Of a DNA stretch of 64,000 bases, positions 48,459-60,231 are shown in pieces. Under the pieces are notes generated by a model. The model was given only the letters and a program-made list of their open reading frames with translations, ran no database searches and had not been told where the DNA came from. Numbering within the stretch: the first letter of the stretch is position 1; each line of letters starts with the position of its first letter. A program made the position numbers and the translations under genes. The DNA comes from Psoroptes ovis. Lineage: Eukaryota > Arthropoda > Arachnida > Sarcoptiformes > Psoroptidae. The stretch covers positions 2,279,501 to 2,343,500 of the forward strand of contig PQWQ01000005.1 of assembly GCA_002943765.1 (NCBI GenBank). Direction: 5' to 3'.

Positions 48459-48914
48459 ACCAATTTGATTTTTTCTTAAAAAATCATTTTCAAGACCCAT
48501 TTCTTCACACATAGGAAACCGTGAATATGTTGGGATTCAACACTATTAGGTCAACGATTTTGGAATAATTTAAGTTAAAAATCATCGGGCCTAAATCTTT
48601 GGAAAATACAAATATTTCCAGATATATTTCTAACACAAAAAACGATGCAAACGATGTCCATGTCCATGTTCAAATCATCCATTTATGTGTGTTCATATCA
48701 TATATATGATATTAATGTTCATTTGTTTGTGTTTATTATTATCATTTTCTTGGTTGATTTGATGATTTTAATAATGATGATATTATTGTAATGAAATTAC
48801 ATATCTTTATCGAGTTAACTTTGAATTGGAAGAAAGAAAAAACATTTCTATTTTCTTCAAAAATAAAAAAAAAGAAAAAATAGGCCAAATTTGTAGATAG
48901 TCAAAGACCCATAA

Positions 48915-49232
48915 TCATTGTGAGCAAAGATATTTTAGACATGTTTTTATATATAGACATTGGTTGAATTGGTGTATGTTCAGCGTTTGTTGTGATATGA
49001 AATGTTCAGAATTCAGAGCAAACAAACAAACATGTCGAAGCAAATACATGCCGAAGCAAACGATGACAATGAACAAACAACGAACGATATCCGACTGGAG
49101 GAGCATGATGAAGAGTAAAAAAATGTTTTTCCGAAATTCAAATTTTTGTTCGAAATTCATTGAGAATTGATTATCATTGCTTTTGTTCGGCTGTTTGGTT
49201 GGTTGTTCATCTGGTTCAAATGGTTTTTTCAT
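48915..49232 (-). CDS. Unrecognised ORF, 105 aa, one or two membrane helices
   Basis: The ORF starts at an ATG with MKKPFEPDEQPTKQPNKSND and is hydrophilic for about 35 residues. A long hydrophobic stretch follows (IFLLFIMLLQ, then CLFIVIVCFGMYLLRHVCLF). This is a plausible small membrane protein, but no family is recognised and no splice or promoter context supports it. Confidence 0.15.
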   Translation of the reverse strand: MKKPFEPDEQPTKQPNKSNDNQFSMNFEQKFEFRKNIFLLFIMLLQSDIVRCLFIVIVCFGMYLLRHVCLFALNSEHFISQQTLNIHQFNQCLYIKTCLKYLCSQ

Positions 49233-49239
49233 TCATTTC

Positions 49240-51000
49240 ATTTCATTCCGGTAAACCCAGATTCCGAATGGCCGCAGAATTTTTGTGTTTTCTGGAATTT
49301 CTTTGATTTCATTTACACCTCATAGCGGATCGCATTGCGCTTGTTCAATGTACTTCAATCATCATCATCATCATCAACATCTACATTATTCATTTTGTAA
49401 ATTGAATATGTGTGTCTTGTGTTCACCTAATTTCATTTACCATTTACCAAAATCTGGAACCTGGAAATAGCATGAAAATTATATAAAATAATCCTCGAAT
49501 CATATTCTTAAAGACATTCATGAATTGAATTCATTTCATACTCTATTTCAAGTAATTGGTTGATTTGTATATATGATTTACAAAAGAATATTCTCCTAGA
49601 CACGAATATATTGCGGAAATGTGTATATTCGGAATTCAAATATAAATGCGGACATTTTTCCCCGTAAAAACATCATTATAATCCAGAGCAATTAAATTGG
49701 AAGCTGTTTTGAAATTTGATTCAGAATTGAATTCAGAATTCGATCAAAAAGTCAGAATTGAATTAATTTCTATTCTGGTTAAGATTTTGACAAGAATATT
49801 TTTGCAAGACGGAGCAGTGAGAATGGTTTTTGGCGTTTATTGGATTCAATGAATTCTGTAGAAATTCTGGGTCAAACCCTGCGCTATCCATTGATAATAT
49901 ACCAATACACCATTATCATCAATTATCAATTTTGATAAAAGTCGGCCATGGACATTTGATTTTTTTGTTTGAATTTTGAATTTCGATTTCTGGTTTTTTA
50001 GTTTTTTTTTTTTATTGAAATTAATTTCTTTTTTCCTATGCTACGCCATGTTTTGATCGTTTTTGGATCATTTTTTTGTGAAAATTCTTCTATGATTCTG
50101 GCCTTATACGGACCATGGAAATACTTGGAATCGATCCGAATATCGGGTTTCCCATCGATTGATGATCGATCGTTAACCGATTAATTGATGGACGGTGCCT
50201 GTTCTCTTTGCTCGGGACCTGACAGTCAATTGATTCATAGTTTGTGAAGATAATCAAATTTGGCACAAAGAAATTTTTAAAATGAAAGAAATTCACATAA
50301 TCCAAAACAAATATGATCAAAAAATTTAAATTTTTTGATCGAAATTCATCATTCGTAGGATGTGTTTTGATGTTTGCGTAGGAAACAATGCTTTAAAACC
50401 CAAATCATCTGTAACAATTGAATCAAATTGTTTTAAATTTGATTTTGAATTTTAACAATTTTAAAAATTACAAATTTATGAATTGAACTAATCAATCAAT
50501 CAACGAATGTATCCAATCAACAATAAGACAATGAACATGACAATGACATGTCATTTGACATTGAAATTTTTCTAGAAAATTTGCGACCCTTTCCACCAGA
50601 CGAAATTTAATTTTAAATCAAATCATTGTCAATTAAATCGAATGATTCAATTTGATTTAATTTGAAAATTTTAAATTTTCAAATTATTTCGATATCATTA
50701 TTGCAGTTGGTTGCATTTGATTCCGGTAATGCACGCAATACTATTTCAATTATTTTATTGTTTGTTTGTTTATTTATTTCATCATTAATAAAATCACATT
50801 TTAATTATCTTTGTGTGTCATATAATAGAGATTAGACTCTTTGAATAAATAAATAAATGATATCAACGGTTTGTTTGTTTGTCTGAAATATTTAATGGTG
50901 TTTGATGGATGATTGATTTGGATGATCAAATTTGGTCAAAACAAACCAAAAATAGAACAAAAATAAATAATGATGATAATCAAACCAAAATTAAATTGTT
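49240..51000. other. Non-coding stretch downstream of MFSD3
   Basis: No supportable gene. A pocket at 50100-50230 is GC-richer. The part next to 51002 should be the 3' UTR of the minus-strand MFSD3 gene. Confidence 0.55.
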
Positions 51001-51001
51001 T

Positions 51002-54000
51002 TCAATGGTAAACATATATGAAACAAGGTATCACTGATAATGCAATGAATATTGTTTGTGTCCAAACGAAACCAATTTGATCAACAAATAATCCAGCAAA
51101 TGATGATAATAATAATTTACCCAGTACTTCAATTGTTGACATAATTGTATATTTTGTAATCATTAATGATGATGATGATGATGATAATGACGTCGAATTT
51201 GATTGATTTCGTTTTAATTTTTCCAGCTCAAATTCAAATTGTTGTTTTGACTCATTGTTTTGTTGTTGTTGTTGCTGTTGACTACGACAAATCATCATCA
51301 TCAAGGTAAAGGTCATGGTTGTAATTATTCCACCGATAAAATGTATCATTAATATTGATACAATTGAAATGTCTGAGAATTTTTTAAGGACAGGTAAACA
51401 GATAAGGTATGGATGCAAAGATAAAGAGAGAAAAGAATCAATTAATTGTTTTAAAATGGATTAAAATTCATTTATGACATGAATTTCAATCGAAAATTTC
51501 AAAAAATTGAAATATAATTTTCAAATTTTGAAATTTAATTGAAATTCTTTAATTCAAATGAAAATGAAATTATCCATTTTTTCGAAATGATATGATATAA
51601 TCATTGATTGATATTGATTGTCATGTGCCAGACAAAAAAAATTGTTGATTATTGATGATGATTTATGGTAATTTGATCGTAAAAAAAGATATTTTTGGAG
51701 TAAAATCGGTGGAAAACGATTAAAATGTATCAAATTACCATTGATGCAAAGCGAAAAATTGAAAAATTGGTGCAATCAAATGATTTTTATGATTTAATTT
51801 TACATTAATATTGAATATTTGAAAATATTTGATACAATTACATTAATACTTACAATAAATCAAAGATTTCGATATGCTCAATATGTTTCTGCTGATAATT
51901 GATTGATTTGAATGATGTTTGTGGTTATTATCACTAAAATAATGATGATAATATTGATCACCATCACCACTACTGCTATTATCATTGATATCAAATGTTT
52001 GATCATTGTTGCTGTTGTTGAAATCATAATAATGATAATAATTAACAATGATAATTACAATCAACATTGAGCATAAGGGCAATAACCGATATTTGAGCAT
52101 TTTGTTTAGCCTTTTTTACGATGTTTCGAATTGATCAATCGTTGATGTAGTTGTTGCAGTTGTGGTTGCCATTTATCAATGGGAAATGAAAATTTTTTCC
52201 GAAATTCAATTCAATGATATCGATTGTGATCGATTGATTGATCGATTTTCGATTTGATTTCATATTATTTTCGCCGATTTTTTGGCCGAATCAATGTAAA
52301 AATAGATAAAAACACATAAATATAAATGAATTTTGGTAGAAAATTTGATTTATATTTGTTTTTTAGTGCTTGTTTGAACTATTTGAGAGTACTATTTGGG
52401 TGAATAATATTGAATAATGATCAATCGGATGATGGAGGGAATGATTGCCTAAAATGAATTGAATCTAAGGTGAGCCTAAGGTGAATCTTAGGCTAATCCA
52501 AGATGGATTAAAATACCTATCGATTTTTATTTTTGAATGTACAGAATACATTTCAAATATTTCAAATGTACGAATTACATAATTGAGTTGAATATACTTA
52601 CATTGAAATCGATAATCTTGAAGCTAATAATGATCCGAGCATTGAACAAATAATACCGATTGTACCATTCCAAAATGCAATAGATTTAATTGATATTCGT
52701 GCTATTTTTTGTAAATAAATTGGAAATATTTGTATTGAACCATATTCACCTAATTTATAAATGAATATGTACAAATAAATATTGTTCATTGATAATTTTA
52801 TTTGAATTTTTTCTTTTTCCATTGATTTTCCATTGCTTATCATTGTTTGATGATTATTATCATCAAATTTTTTTCTCAAACTAATCATTGATTTATTTCG
52901 CAATAATAATTTATTTTCATTTTTAGAATATGCGATAAATAATAGTAAAACAATCGAATAAATGATTGTTAAAATCATAAATAATCCATTTAAATTGAAT
53001 AATAAATAAATCCAATACAGAATTCCGCTACCAAAAAATGAACCCAATTTATAGCCTAAAATTTGTCCAACATTACCGGCCATCATATCATTTTCGCTTG
53101 AACATATATTCACTGTGATTGCATCGACTGCAATATCCTTTTTTTGAATTTTAGTGATATGATAGATTAATGCATTGATCAATTTATCAAATATAAAATG
53201 AATATAAAATTGATAAATTGATGGATATTTTATCAATATTTGAATATAAATATGAATAATGATAATTTATGACTATAAATACCTGAAATGATGATAAAAA
53301 ATTTAATAAAAATAATGTTATAATAAATTGCCATGATATCCGATGATCATTATCATTATGATCATAATTATCATTGATTGATCGATTAACATCATCATCA
53401 TTCATACAAAGATATAATGCATTATAAAATGAAATTAAAATTAAACCAAACAAGCTGATACAAATCCATTTGGTCGCTGTCAATGTCTATGCATAGTAAA
53501 TACAAAAAAAATACTGATGAAAATCTAGTTTAAATCAATCAAATAATGTGATTAAGATCAAGACATGACCCCATAAGTAAAACCCTATGAAACCTTGTGA
53601 AAAACACAAAAGTAAATGAAATCAACCCACGAAATAAGCCTCATTTAAGTAAATCTTTTGATTGAAAATTTGATTATCATTCAATTGATGAACATTCATT
53701 AATTTTTTAAGAGATTATTTTCTTTTCGGAATTCATATCGTATTTCTTAATTTAGAATTTACAAATCACCAAATTCTAAATTTAGATCATCCGAATATAC
53801 ACACACATCAATAAACATGGAGCCTTATGTCCTAAATTCAGGAAAAAAATTGGGCAAAAACGAAATTCCACCTACACATTTCAAATCGGGAATTTCTATA
53901 AATATTTTTTCCTTATTTTATTTTAAGAAAACTTTGAAGACATTTCAATTAAACAAACAAGAAAAGTTTCAAGAATTTTTTTTTGAAATTTCCCGAAGTA

Positions 54001-54480
54001 ATTGTTCCCGAAATATTCATCAAGAATTATCGATTGAAATTAATTGTTGTAATTTACAGGAAATTTTCATTTAAAAAAAAAGAGTTTCCTACAATTACCA
54101 TATCGATTAATGGTGCAAACAATGGTTTCATTAACCATGGTAGCAACAATATCCGCGTGAAACCGATCGTCGTCGATGATTGCCGTTGTTGTAACAATAA
54201 TAATGGTACAAATTTATCTTGAAAACCATACGGGAAACCTTGTGTAAAATATAATAGACCCAATATGATTAAATGTTTGTTATTTGATTCAAATGATGAT
54301 GATTGTTTAATAATGATATTGTTCGACGACGATGATAATTCCGCATCATCATCATGATCATTGTTGCTCGCTAATTTGATTGTATTATCATCGTCGTCGA
54401 TCGACAATTGTTGTCTACGATGATGCTGGTCATTGTAAATGTCCTCTATGTTGTTCGAATGATTTTCATTGTTATAAAAT
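51002..54480 (-). CDS. MFSD3: MFSD3-like transporter (SLC33 family), 5' exon missing
   Basis: Exons (minus): 54480-54099, 53486-53283, 53137-52602, 52110-51854, 51372-51002. All phases join and introns are 612, 145, 491 and 481 bp. The 582 residues seen lack a Met at the front. The frame enters through an acceptor (pyrimidine-rich, ATCAG at 54481) in mid-codon, so a short upstream exon must supply the start. Landmarks of MFSD3: YFTQGFPYGFQDKFVPLLL, LLPWLMKPLFAPLID, NFLSSFQDIAVDAITV (joined across an intron), GNVGQILGYKLG, YKLGEYGS and WNGTIGIICSMLGS, HFIGGIITTMTFT and LGKLLLSSFAG. It is a major-facilitator protein related to the acetyl-CoA transporter SLC33A1; its substrate is not firmly known. 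Human MFSD3 is 412 aa. The extra length is in Asn/Asp/Ser-rich loops. Confidence 0.88.
52464..52500. repeat. Short CTAAGGTGA tandem motif
   Basis: Three diverged copies of an 11-12 bp unit (CTAAGGTGAGC, CTAAGGTGAAT, CTTAGGCTAAT) inside an MFSD3 intron. Confidence 0.5.
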
Positions 54481-54499
54481 CTGATAAAGCGGAACAAAA

Positions 54500-55600
54500 T
54501 AACACAAGGAGATAAGGAGAAATGAAATGATGAAATGAAAATGTCAAAATGTTTAATAAATGAATGAATCAAAAGTTTTAATCAAAAATTTTAAATTAAT
54601 TCAAAATTAAATTTAATTCAATTTAATTTGGTTTCTGAGCGAAAAAAACTGTCCAAGCTTTTGCTTGCCCAAAGGGTTGTTAACCTCTTTGTTTTCTTTA
54701 GGGTTGATATGAATTTCAATCATTGAAATTTAAAATTGAAATTCATAAGAAAAATAATGAATACACCTACATATCTGCACATCAACCCAAGATATACACC
54801 GATTCAGTGACCGGCTAATTATAATAATCAAATCAAATAGAAATGAAATTGAATTAAATTAAATTTAATTGAAAATTTCAAATCATTTTGATTGATGTTT
54901 TAATGATGATGGACAACGACGCATTTGTTATTATCTTCTTAATATGATAATAATTATGAATCAAAGAAGAATTATCATTCAACTTGATTAAAACATTAGC
55001 ATTTCTTTGCTTTTTCCCCGAAATAATTGATTATGTAGCTTACATGGGTAAGAATCACCTGGGTCAAATCAATCATTGAAAGTTGAATGTTCGCAATTCA
55101 ATTCAGAGGAAAATGAGTGAATGAAATTGCGGCCCTAAAGATTCATATTCATAGAATTCATTGAACTCTGGACACAATCTGTCATTAAATTTTTCATGGA
55201 AAATCATGGAAATTATTTTGATTATTTCACCAGACAAATAATCAAAATGACATGAAATGACAACAAAAGAATATGAGCCAAAATATCACAGCCAAACAGA
55301 ATCATGAAATTCCGTGAATTCTCATAAGATATTCTCATAAAAGATTCATTGATCCTGAATAAACGATTTTTGCGGGTTCGTTTTTTGCTCGTTTTAGTTT
55401 TTGAATTCTGAAATCAATGAACTTTAAATGGAGAATATTATGTCGTCGAAGATATTCAGTGATTCAGTATCCACTTAAAGTTGATACACATTTGTGTATG
55501 GTTAAATACACGCTATGTTTCCATGTTAAATCATGATTATGACAAAACAAAACGAAAACAAAGCAAAAGTCAAAGAACCCGATTAAAAATTTTCATTTTT
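54500..55600. other. Upstream region of MFSD3
   Basis: It should contain the missing 5' coding exon and promoter of MFSD3. I could not identify an ATG plus donor in the required phase (two bases left over). Otherwise it is AT-rich with no recognised features. Confidence 0.4.
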
Positions 55601-55621
55601 TTCCCATTTTCAATTCAACGG

Positions 55622-55867
55622 TTATTGAACTTTTTCAAATGCACATAATATGCATAAGGGTGTGCTTGATTGCTGACTGTGTATTGCTTGTATATTTGTA
55701 TTACTACCATTTGTAGTATTGTTTACACGCAAAGCATTTACAACAATTATCATTGATAAAAGCCAAAATCCAAATGGCGCCGTCGCAACAGTAGCTGCAA
55801 TGCGAAACGAAATTTCGTTTGGCTGCGAGCGCCATTTAAACCATTTTAGATACACCATCGAAACCAT
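55622..55867 (-). CDS. Unrecognised ORF, 81 aa, one membrane helix
   Basis: The ORF starts at an ATG with MVSMVYLKWFKWRSQPNEIS. A hydrophobic helix (FGFWLLSMIIVVNAL) follows, then a polar tail with a sequon (NNTTNGSN). It lies in a GC-richer, CpG-containing pocket where both strands are open. Two ATGGCG motifs lie in this pocket (plus at 55773-55779, minus at 55830-55836), so it may instead be a promoter or 5' UTR whose openness reflects composition. No family is recognised. Confidence 0.2.
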   Translation of the reverse strand: MVSMVYLKWFKWRSQPNEISFRIAATVATAPFGFWLLSMIIVVNALRVNNTTNGSNTNIQAIHSQQSSTPLCILCAFEKVQ

Positions 55868-55904
55868 TCAACTCTTTGATTATCTTTTGATCAAATCCTA
55901 AAAT

Positions 55905-58900
55905 CAAATAATCTATTCGATCAAATAATTAATCGAATAATTAATGTATAGGATCAAAGATCCAATAATTAATCGAATAATTGTACGAATGATTATAAAT
56001 CGATAGATCATTGATAATTATTACTTTATTCGCTGATTTCATTGTTTGGACATGCATACATTTCAATGATTCATGATTTCCAGAGACATTTTTGTTTTTT
56101 CCAGCTGCGAATTTCCGCAAATGTGGATAATAAGGATTCGTGGAAAATCATTTGTGTTCATTTTGGTTTCTGTTGTTAAATTCTTTGCGTGGATTTTCCT
56201 TGGAATTTGTATTTTGATTTGATTGAGATCATTTCATAGCTTCTTCTTCGTGTTTCTGGTCACGATGGTGACAATTTTTGAAGAAATTTGAAGCAAGAAA
56301 ATGGCTGAACCAGGAAATATTTTGCGAGTTTGTGATGATATAACCATATATGATAATCATATGGTAAATATGATATTTGGGAGAAAAATTTCACCAAAAG
56401 TGAAATGATTTGATTTGATGTGATGATTGAACTAATAATCGAATGACAAGAAATGTAATTCATGTATTCAGAAGCTTCCTGAAACCATAAACCTCTTCGA
56501 AAAAAACCATAAACCTTACACCCATTCATTACTTATATGGGATTTATTATCATTTATGTTTTTCCATTTTTGGCCAAAAGAAAATGAAATTTTTGCACAA
56601 ACGATAAATTCAAATCTTCTAAATGAATCAAGAGGATCAAATAATTAACATTTAGAGATGAAGAAGACAATCAAAGAGTTTCAAAATTTAATTTGTAGAT
56701 CCATTCATACTCTTGGATAAACTGAATTAAATTTGAATTTTCATTGTCTGATCGTTGATTAAATTTAATTCAATCAAACAAACAAAAGAGGTTATTAGCC
56801 TTTTCATTATTTGAAAATGGAACAAAACATTCATGGAATTCAAATAAATCTGAATCTAAATCAAAATCGAAATTTTCCAAATGAAATCTTTTTGAAATCA
56901 ATCAATCGATAATTATCATTTAATAATAATTATCTCACCATTGATTTCGTATTCATGATTGATTTATAATTGAATTTTTGAATTGATTATTATTATTATG
57001 AAAATATTTTGCAAAATAAATAATCTTTTGAATATTTTGCAAATTAATTAAAAGTTTTGAAATGAATTTAAATTTTAAATTAATTTGCGGAAATCTTAAA
57101 TCAAGATTTGGATTTAATTTTGATTTCTTTGAAAATGAAATCTTAATTATATGATCGCAATTGATTTGAAAAATCATTCATTATTCAAAATAAAATTTTA
57201 TTTCAAAAATATTATCACCAATCATTATATGATAATTACGATTTTGCGAACAAATCAATTTAAATTTATAAATTACAATTATTATCATCGATTAATTATT
57301 ATTTACATTCATTCATAGATTCATTGATACATTCATTCATCCATTGAAATTCAAACAAATCAATCAATTTCAATCATTGAATAATGTTTGATTGTTTGTG
57401 AATGTGAAAATGTTTGAATGAGAATGTTTTGATTCAATGTTGATCAACGATCATTATCAATTATCATCATTATTGAATAGTATTTCGGCATTTCTGGAAC
57501 AAATTAATTTTAAATTTTTATTTACTTTTGAACTATTTTTTCAATGATTCAATGTACATTGTTATTATGCATTGATTGACTTAGTTAATGATGTATTCTT
57601 AATTGTATAGCCTTACGATTACAAGGGCTATGTTTTCGTATATTTTTCAATTTATTAATAATCAATGGTCAGTAACATTTGTTTTCTTAAAGAAATGAAA
57701 ATCGAAACGAATCATATCATAGAGACATATGGCCAATCATTTATTTTCGATGTTTGTATAAATCAATGAGATATCAAATTGACAGGGAAAATTATTTCTT
57801 TTCAAAATTTTGTTTTTCAATGAACTTTAGATCAAAGGTCAATGATATTATCAATAGATTATTATTATTTGATTGTTTCTTTCCCTTAAAATCAATGTAT
57901 TTTCAATTCAATGTATCATTTAATCATCATGTATCATCATCATTAAATGATCAATTGTTTACTCATAAGTTGCATCTGAATAATAATAATTGATAATCAA
58001 AACATTGAACATCTGCTTTATGGTTTACGGCCATTGATTACATCAATTTTGATCATTTAAAGATTTCTTAAATCTATAAATCTGTTATACAGTAATTATC
58101 ATCATCATAAATTTGATTATCATTGATGATTGTTGTACAATTAATTAATTTAATTCAATTAATTTTGCTGGAATTAATTTCGTGATTTTTTAATTTTTGA
58201 ATTTTTGAAATTAAAAATAGCTAACAACGCGACCACCAGGTGCCGACACTGTACGGTGGATTATCTTTTTATTTCATTTTCAAGAAATATATCTCTAGGT
58301 TAGAATTTATGAATTTTACAACTTTTTACGAAGAATTCAGAATAAAGTAAAAGGGATTTTCATTCTCAAGAATATAAAAATCTTACCTTCTGGGCAGTTT
58401 TCGGCTATTTTGGTTCATTTTTATCAGATTTTTGCGATAATGGGGTTTGATTTTGAGTCAATTTAAAACAGGCGACAACAAAGCAAAAAAACAATAAACA
58501 ATGAGTACAAACAAGTGATTAATTGATTGATAATCTTTATTTTTTAATTCCATATTTTTTCAAAGAGAAAATTATCTTAAGAGAAAGAGAAAATAAGAAG
58601 ATTTGACAAAATATTTCCCCAAAGATAAAACAAGTTGCAATTTTGAAAAAAAATTCTAAGTCGTCCTTTATGAATTTTTCATTTTTATTTTTTTCAAAAA
58701 TTATTTTTGCGTCTTGTTTACATTTCTCGCCTCAAAATTAAATAATTGATTAATTGAAGTTTGTTTGATTTTTTAATTGAAAATCAAATATGTTTCAAAA
58801 CTAATAGTTTAATTACATTACTGATGATGATTATGGTTTTTGATACTGCAGATATAACAAGTTCAGTCGATTGACAGATGTTTGAATTTAAATATTATCA

Positions 58901-59190
58901 TTTTGATTTTAATTAATTTTCAAAAGAATTTTGATTAATTAATTCAAAATTTCGAGACAAATTATCAAAAATTTCAATCGTTTCAAAGAAATAAATAGAA
59001 AATTCCAACAATTTTTCAAAATCAATTGATTGAGTCAACGCTTGGGAGTTGTTTTCGCTGCTCTCTTTCAGTTGTTTCAAAACATATTTATTCCATTAAT
59101 TGAAACAATAATCCGAAAAACTTATTGAATGATAATCTATTGGTTTTAAAGTTTTAGTATTTCTCATTGAAAGATTCTGTGATTTTTAAT
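55905..59190. other. Non-coding stretch upstream of ARL8
   Basis: No gene is seen. A CTCF-like motif lies at 58233-58248. The segment at about 59040-59110 has TTTCAGTTG, compatible with an arthropod initiator for ARL8. Confidence 0.5.
58233..58248 (+). promoter_or_regulatory. CTCF-like site, 14 of 16 consensus positions
   Basis: CCACCAGGTGCCGACA compared with CCASYAGRKGGCRSYR differs at two positions. It stands out as a GC-rich island in AT-rich DNA about 1.1 kb upstream of ARL8. Binding is not demonstrated. Confidence 0.3.
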
Positions 59191-59251
59191 GTAAGTTTTG
59201 ATTCTTTGAATTGGACTTTTTCAATCTAATTTTGATTTTATTTTTCAATAG
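59191..59251 (+). other. Probable 5'-UTR intron of ARL8
   Basis: A GTAAGT donor at 59191 and a pyrimidine-rich acceptor TTTTTCAATAG ending at 59251 define a 61-bp intron of the size used by neighbouring genes. It lies 63 bp upstream of the ARL8 start codon. Confidence 0.4.
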
Positions 59252-59314
59252 TGTTGAGCACAAATTCATTGACGAAAAACATTTTTTTTTAATTATTAAA
59301 TCATCAATCAAATC

Positions 59315-60231
59315 ATGTTTGCCATATTTCAACGTTTATTAGATTGGCTTCGTAGCCTATTCTGGAAAGAAGAACTTGAATTAACACTAGTCGGTTTACA
59401 ATATTCAGGCAAAACAACATTTGTCAGTGTTATTGTTGTATGTATTCGATTTAATTCAATTTGATTTGATTGATTAATTAATTTTCATATGAAAATTAAA
59501 TTGAAAATCTTGATATCTTTAGTCTGGTCAATTTTCTGAAGATATGATACCAACAGTTGGATTCAATATGAGAAAAGTAACGAAAGGAAATGTATCGATA
59601 AAAATATGGGATATCGGTGGACAGCCAAGATTTCGTTCAATGTGGGAAAAATATTGTCGTGGTGTACAAGCAATCATGTATGTACATTGTTTGATTTGAA
59701 ATTTAATTTATTTTCAATTATTAATTTTGATTTTTAATTAATCTTTTATGATGATCTAACTATCAAATCGAATAGTTATATGGTCGATGCAGCTGATCAT
59801 AGTAGAATTGAAGCATCAAAAACTGAGCTACATGCTCTGTTATCGAAACCACAATTAGAAGGCATTCCTGTATTGGTGTTGGGCAATAAAAAAGATTTAC
59901 CTGGAGCATTAGATGAAAAACAATTAATTGATCAAATGTAAATATTTGAAATTATGACCGAAATGATGGAAAATAATTATCCTTTTAACTCTCTTTCTCT
60001 ATTTTCAGGGATCTTAATTCAATTCCAGATCGTGAAATTTGTTGCTATTCAATATCATGCAAAGACCAGACTAATATCGGTAAATTGATTGATTATCTTA
60101 ATTATTTAATTACTTTCTCAATTAATTATTATTCATTTATTCACACCAAACACCTATTTAATAATTTTTTGACTACCCAAATAGACATAACCTTACAATG
60201 GTTAATGAATCATTCAAAATCATCTCGATAA
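59315..60231 (+). CDS. Arl8: ARL8 lysosomal small GTPase
   Basis: Exons: 59315-59437, 59523-59677, 59776-59937, 60009-60079, 60185-60231, giving 185 aa (human ARL8B 186). The N-terminal amphipathic helix MFAIFQRLLDWLRSLFWKEE matches the ARL8 type, which is anchored by N-acetylation, not myristoylation. G-motifs are present: GLQYSGKTT (27-35), PTVGFNMRK switch I with its Thr, WDIGGQPRFRSMWE switch II, NKKDLP for base recognition and SCKD. The C-terminal IDITLQWLMNHSKS is diagnostic. ARL8 sits on lysosomes, is activated by BORC and links to kinesin-1 through SKIP/PLEKHM2 for outward transport, and helps recruit HOPS. In arthropods it also supports axonal transport of presynaptic cargo. AATAAA at 60309-60314 fits its 3' end. 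Confidence 0.97.

Noticed and set aside
53138..53236. Longer version of the third MFSD3 exon starting at an upstream ATG
   Set aside because: Joining at 53137 gives NFLSSFQDIAVDAITV, matching MFSD3 continuously. The upstream extension adds unrelated Ile/Tyr/Lys sequence and breaks the alignment.
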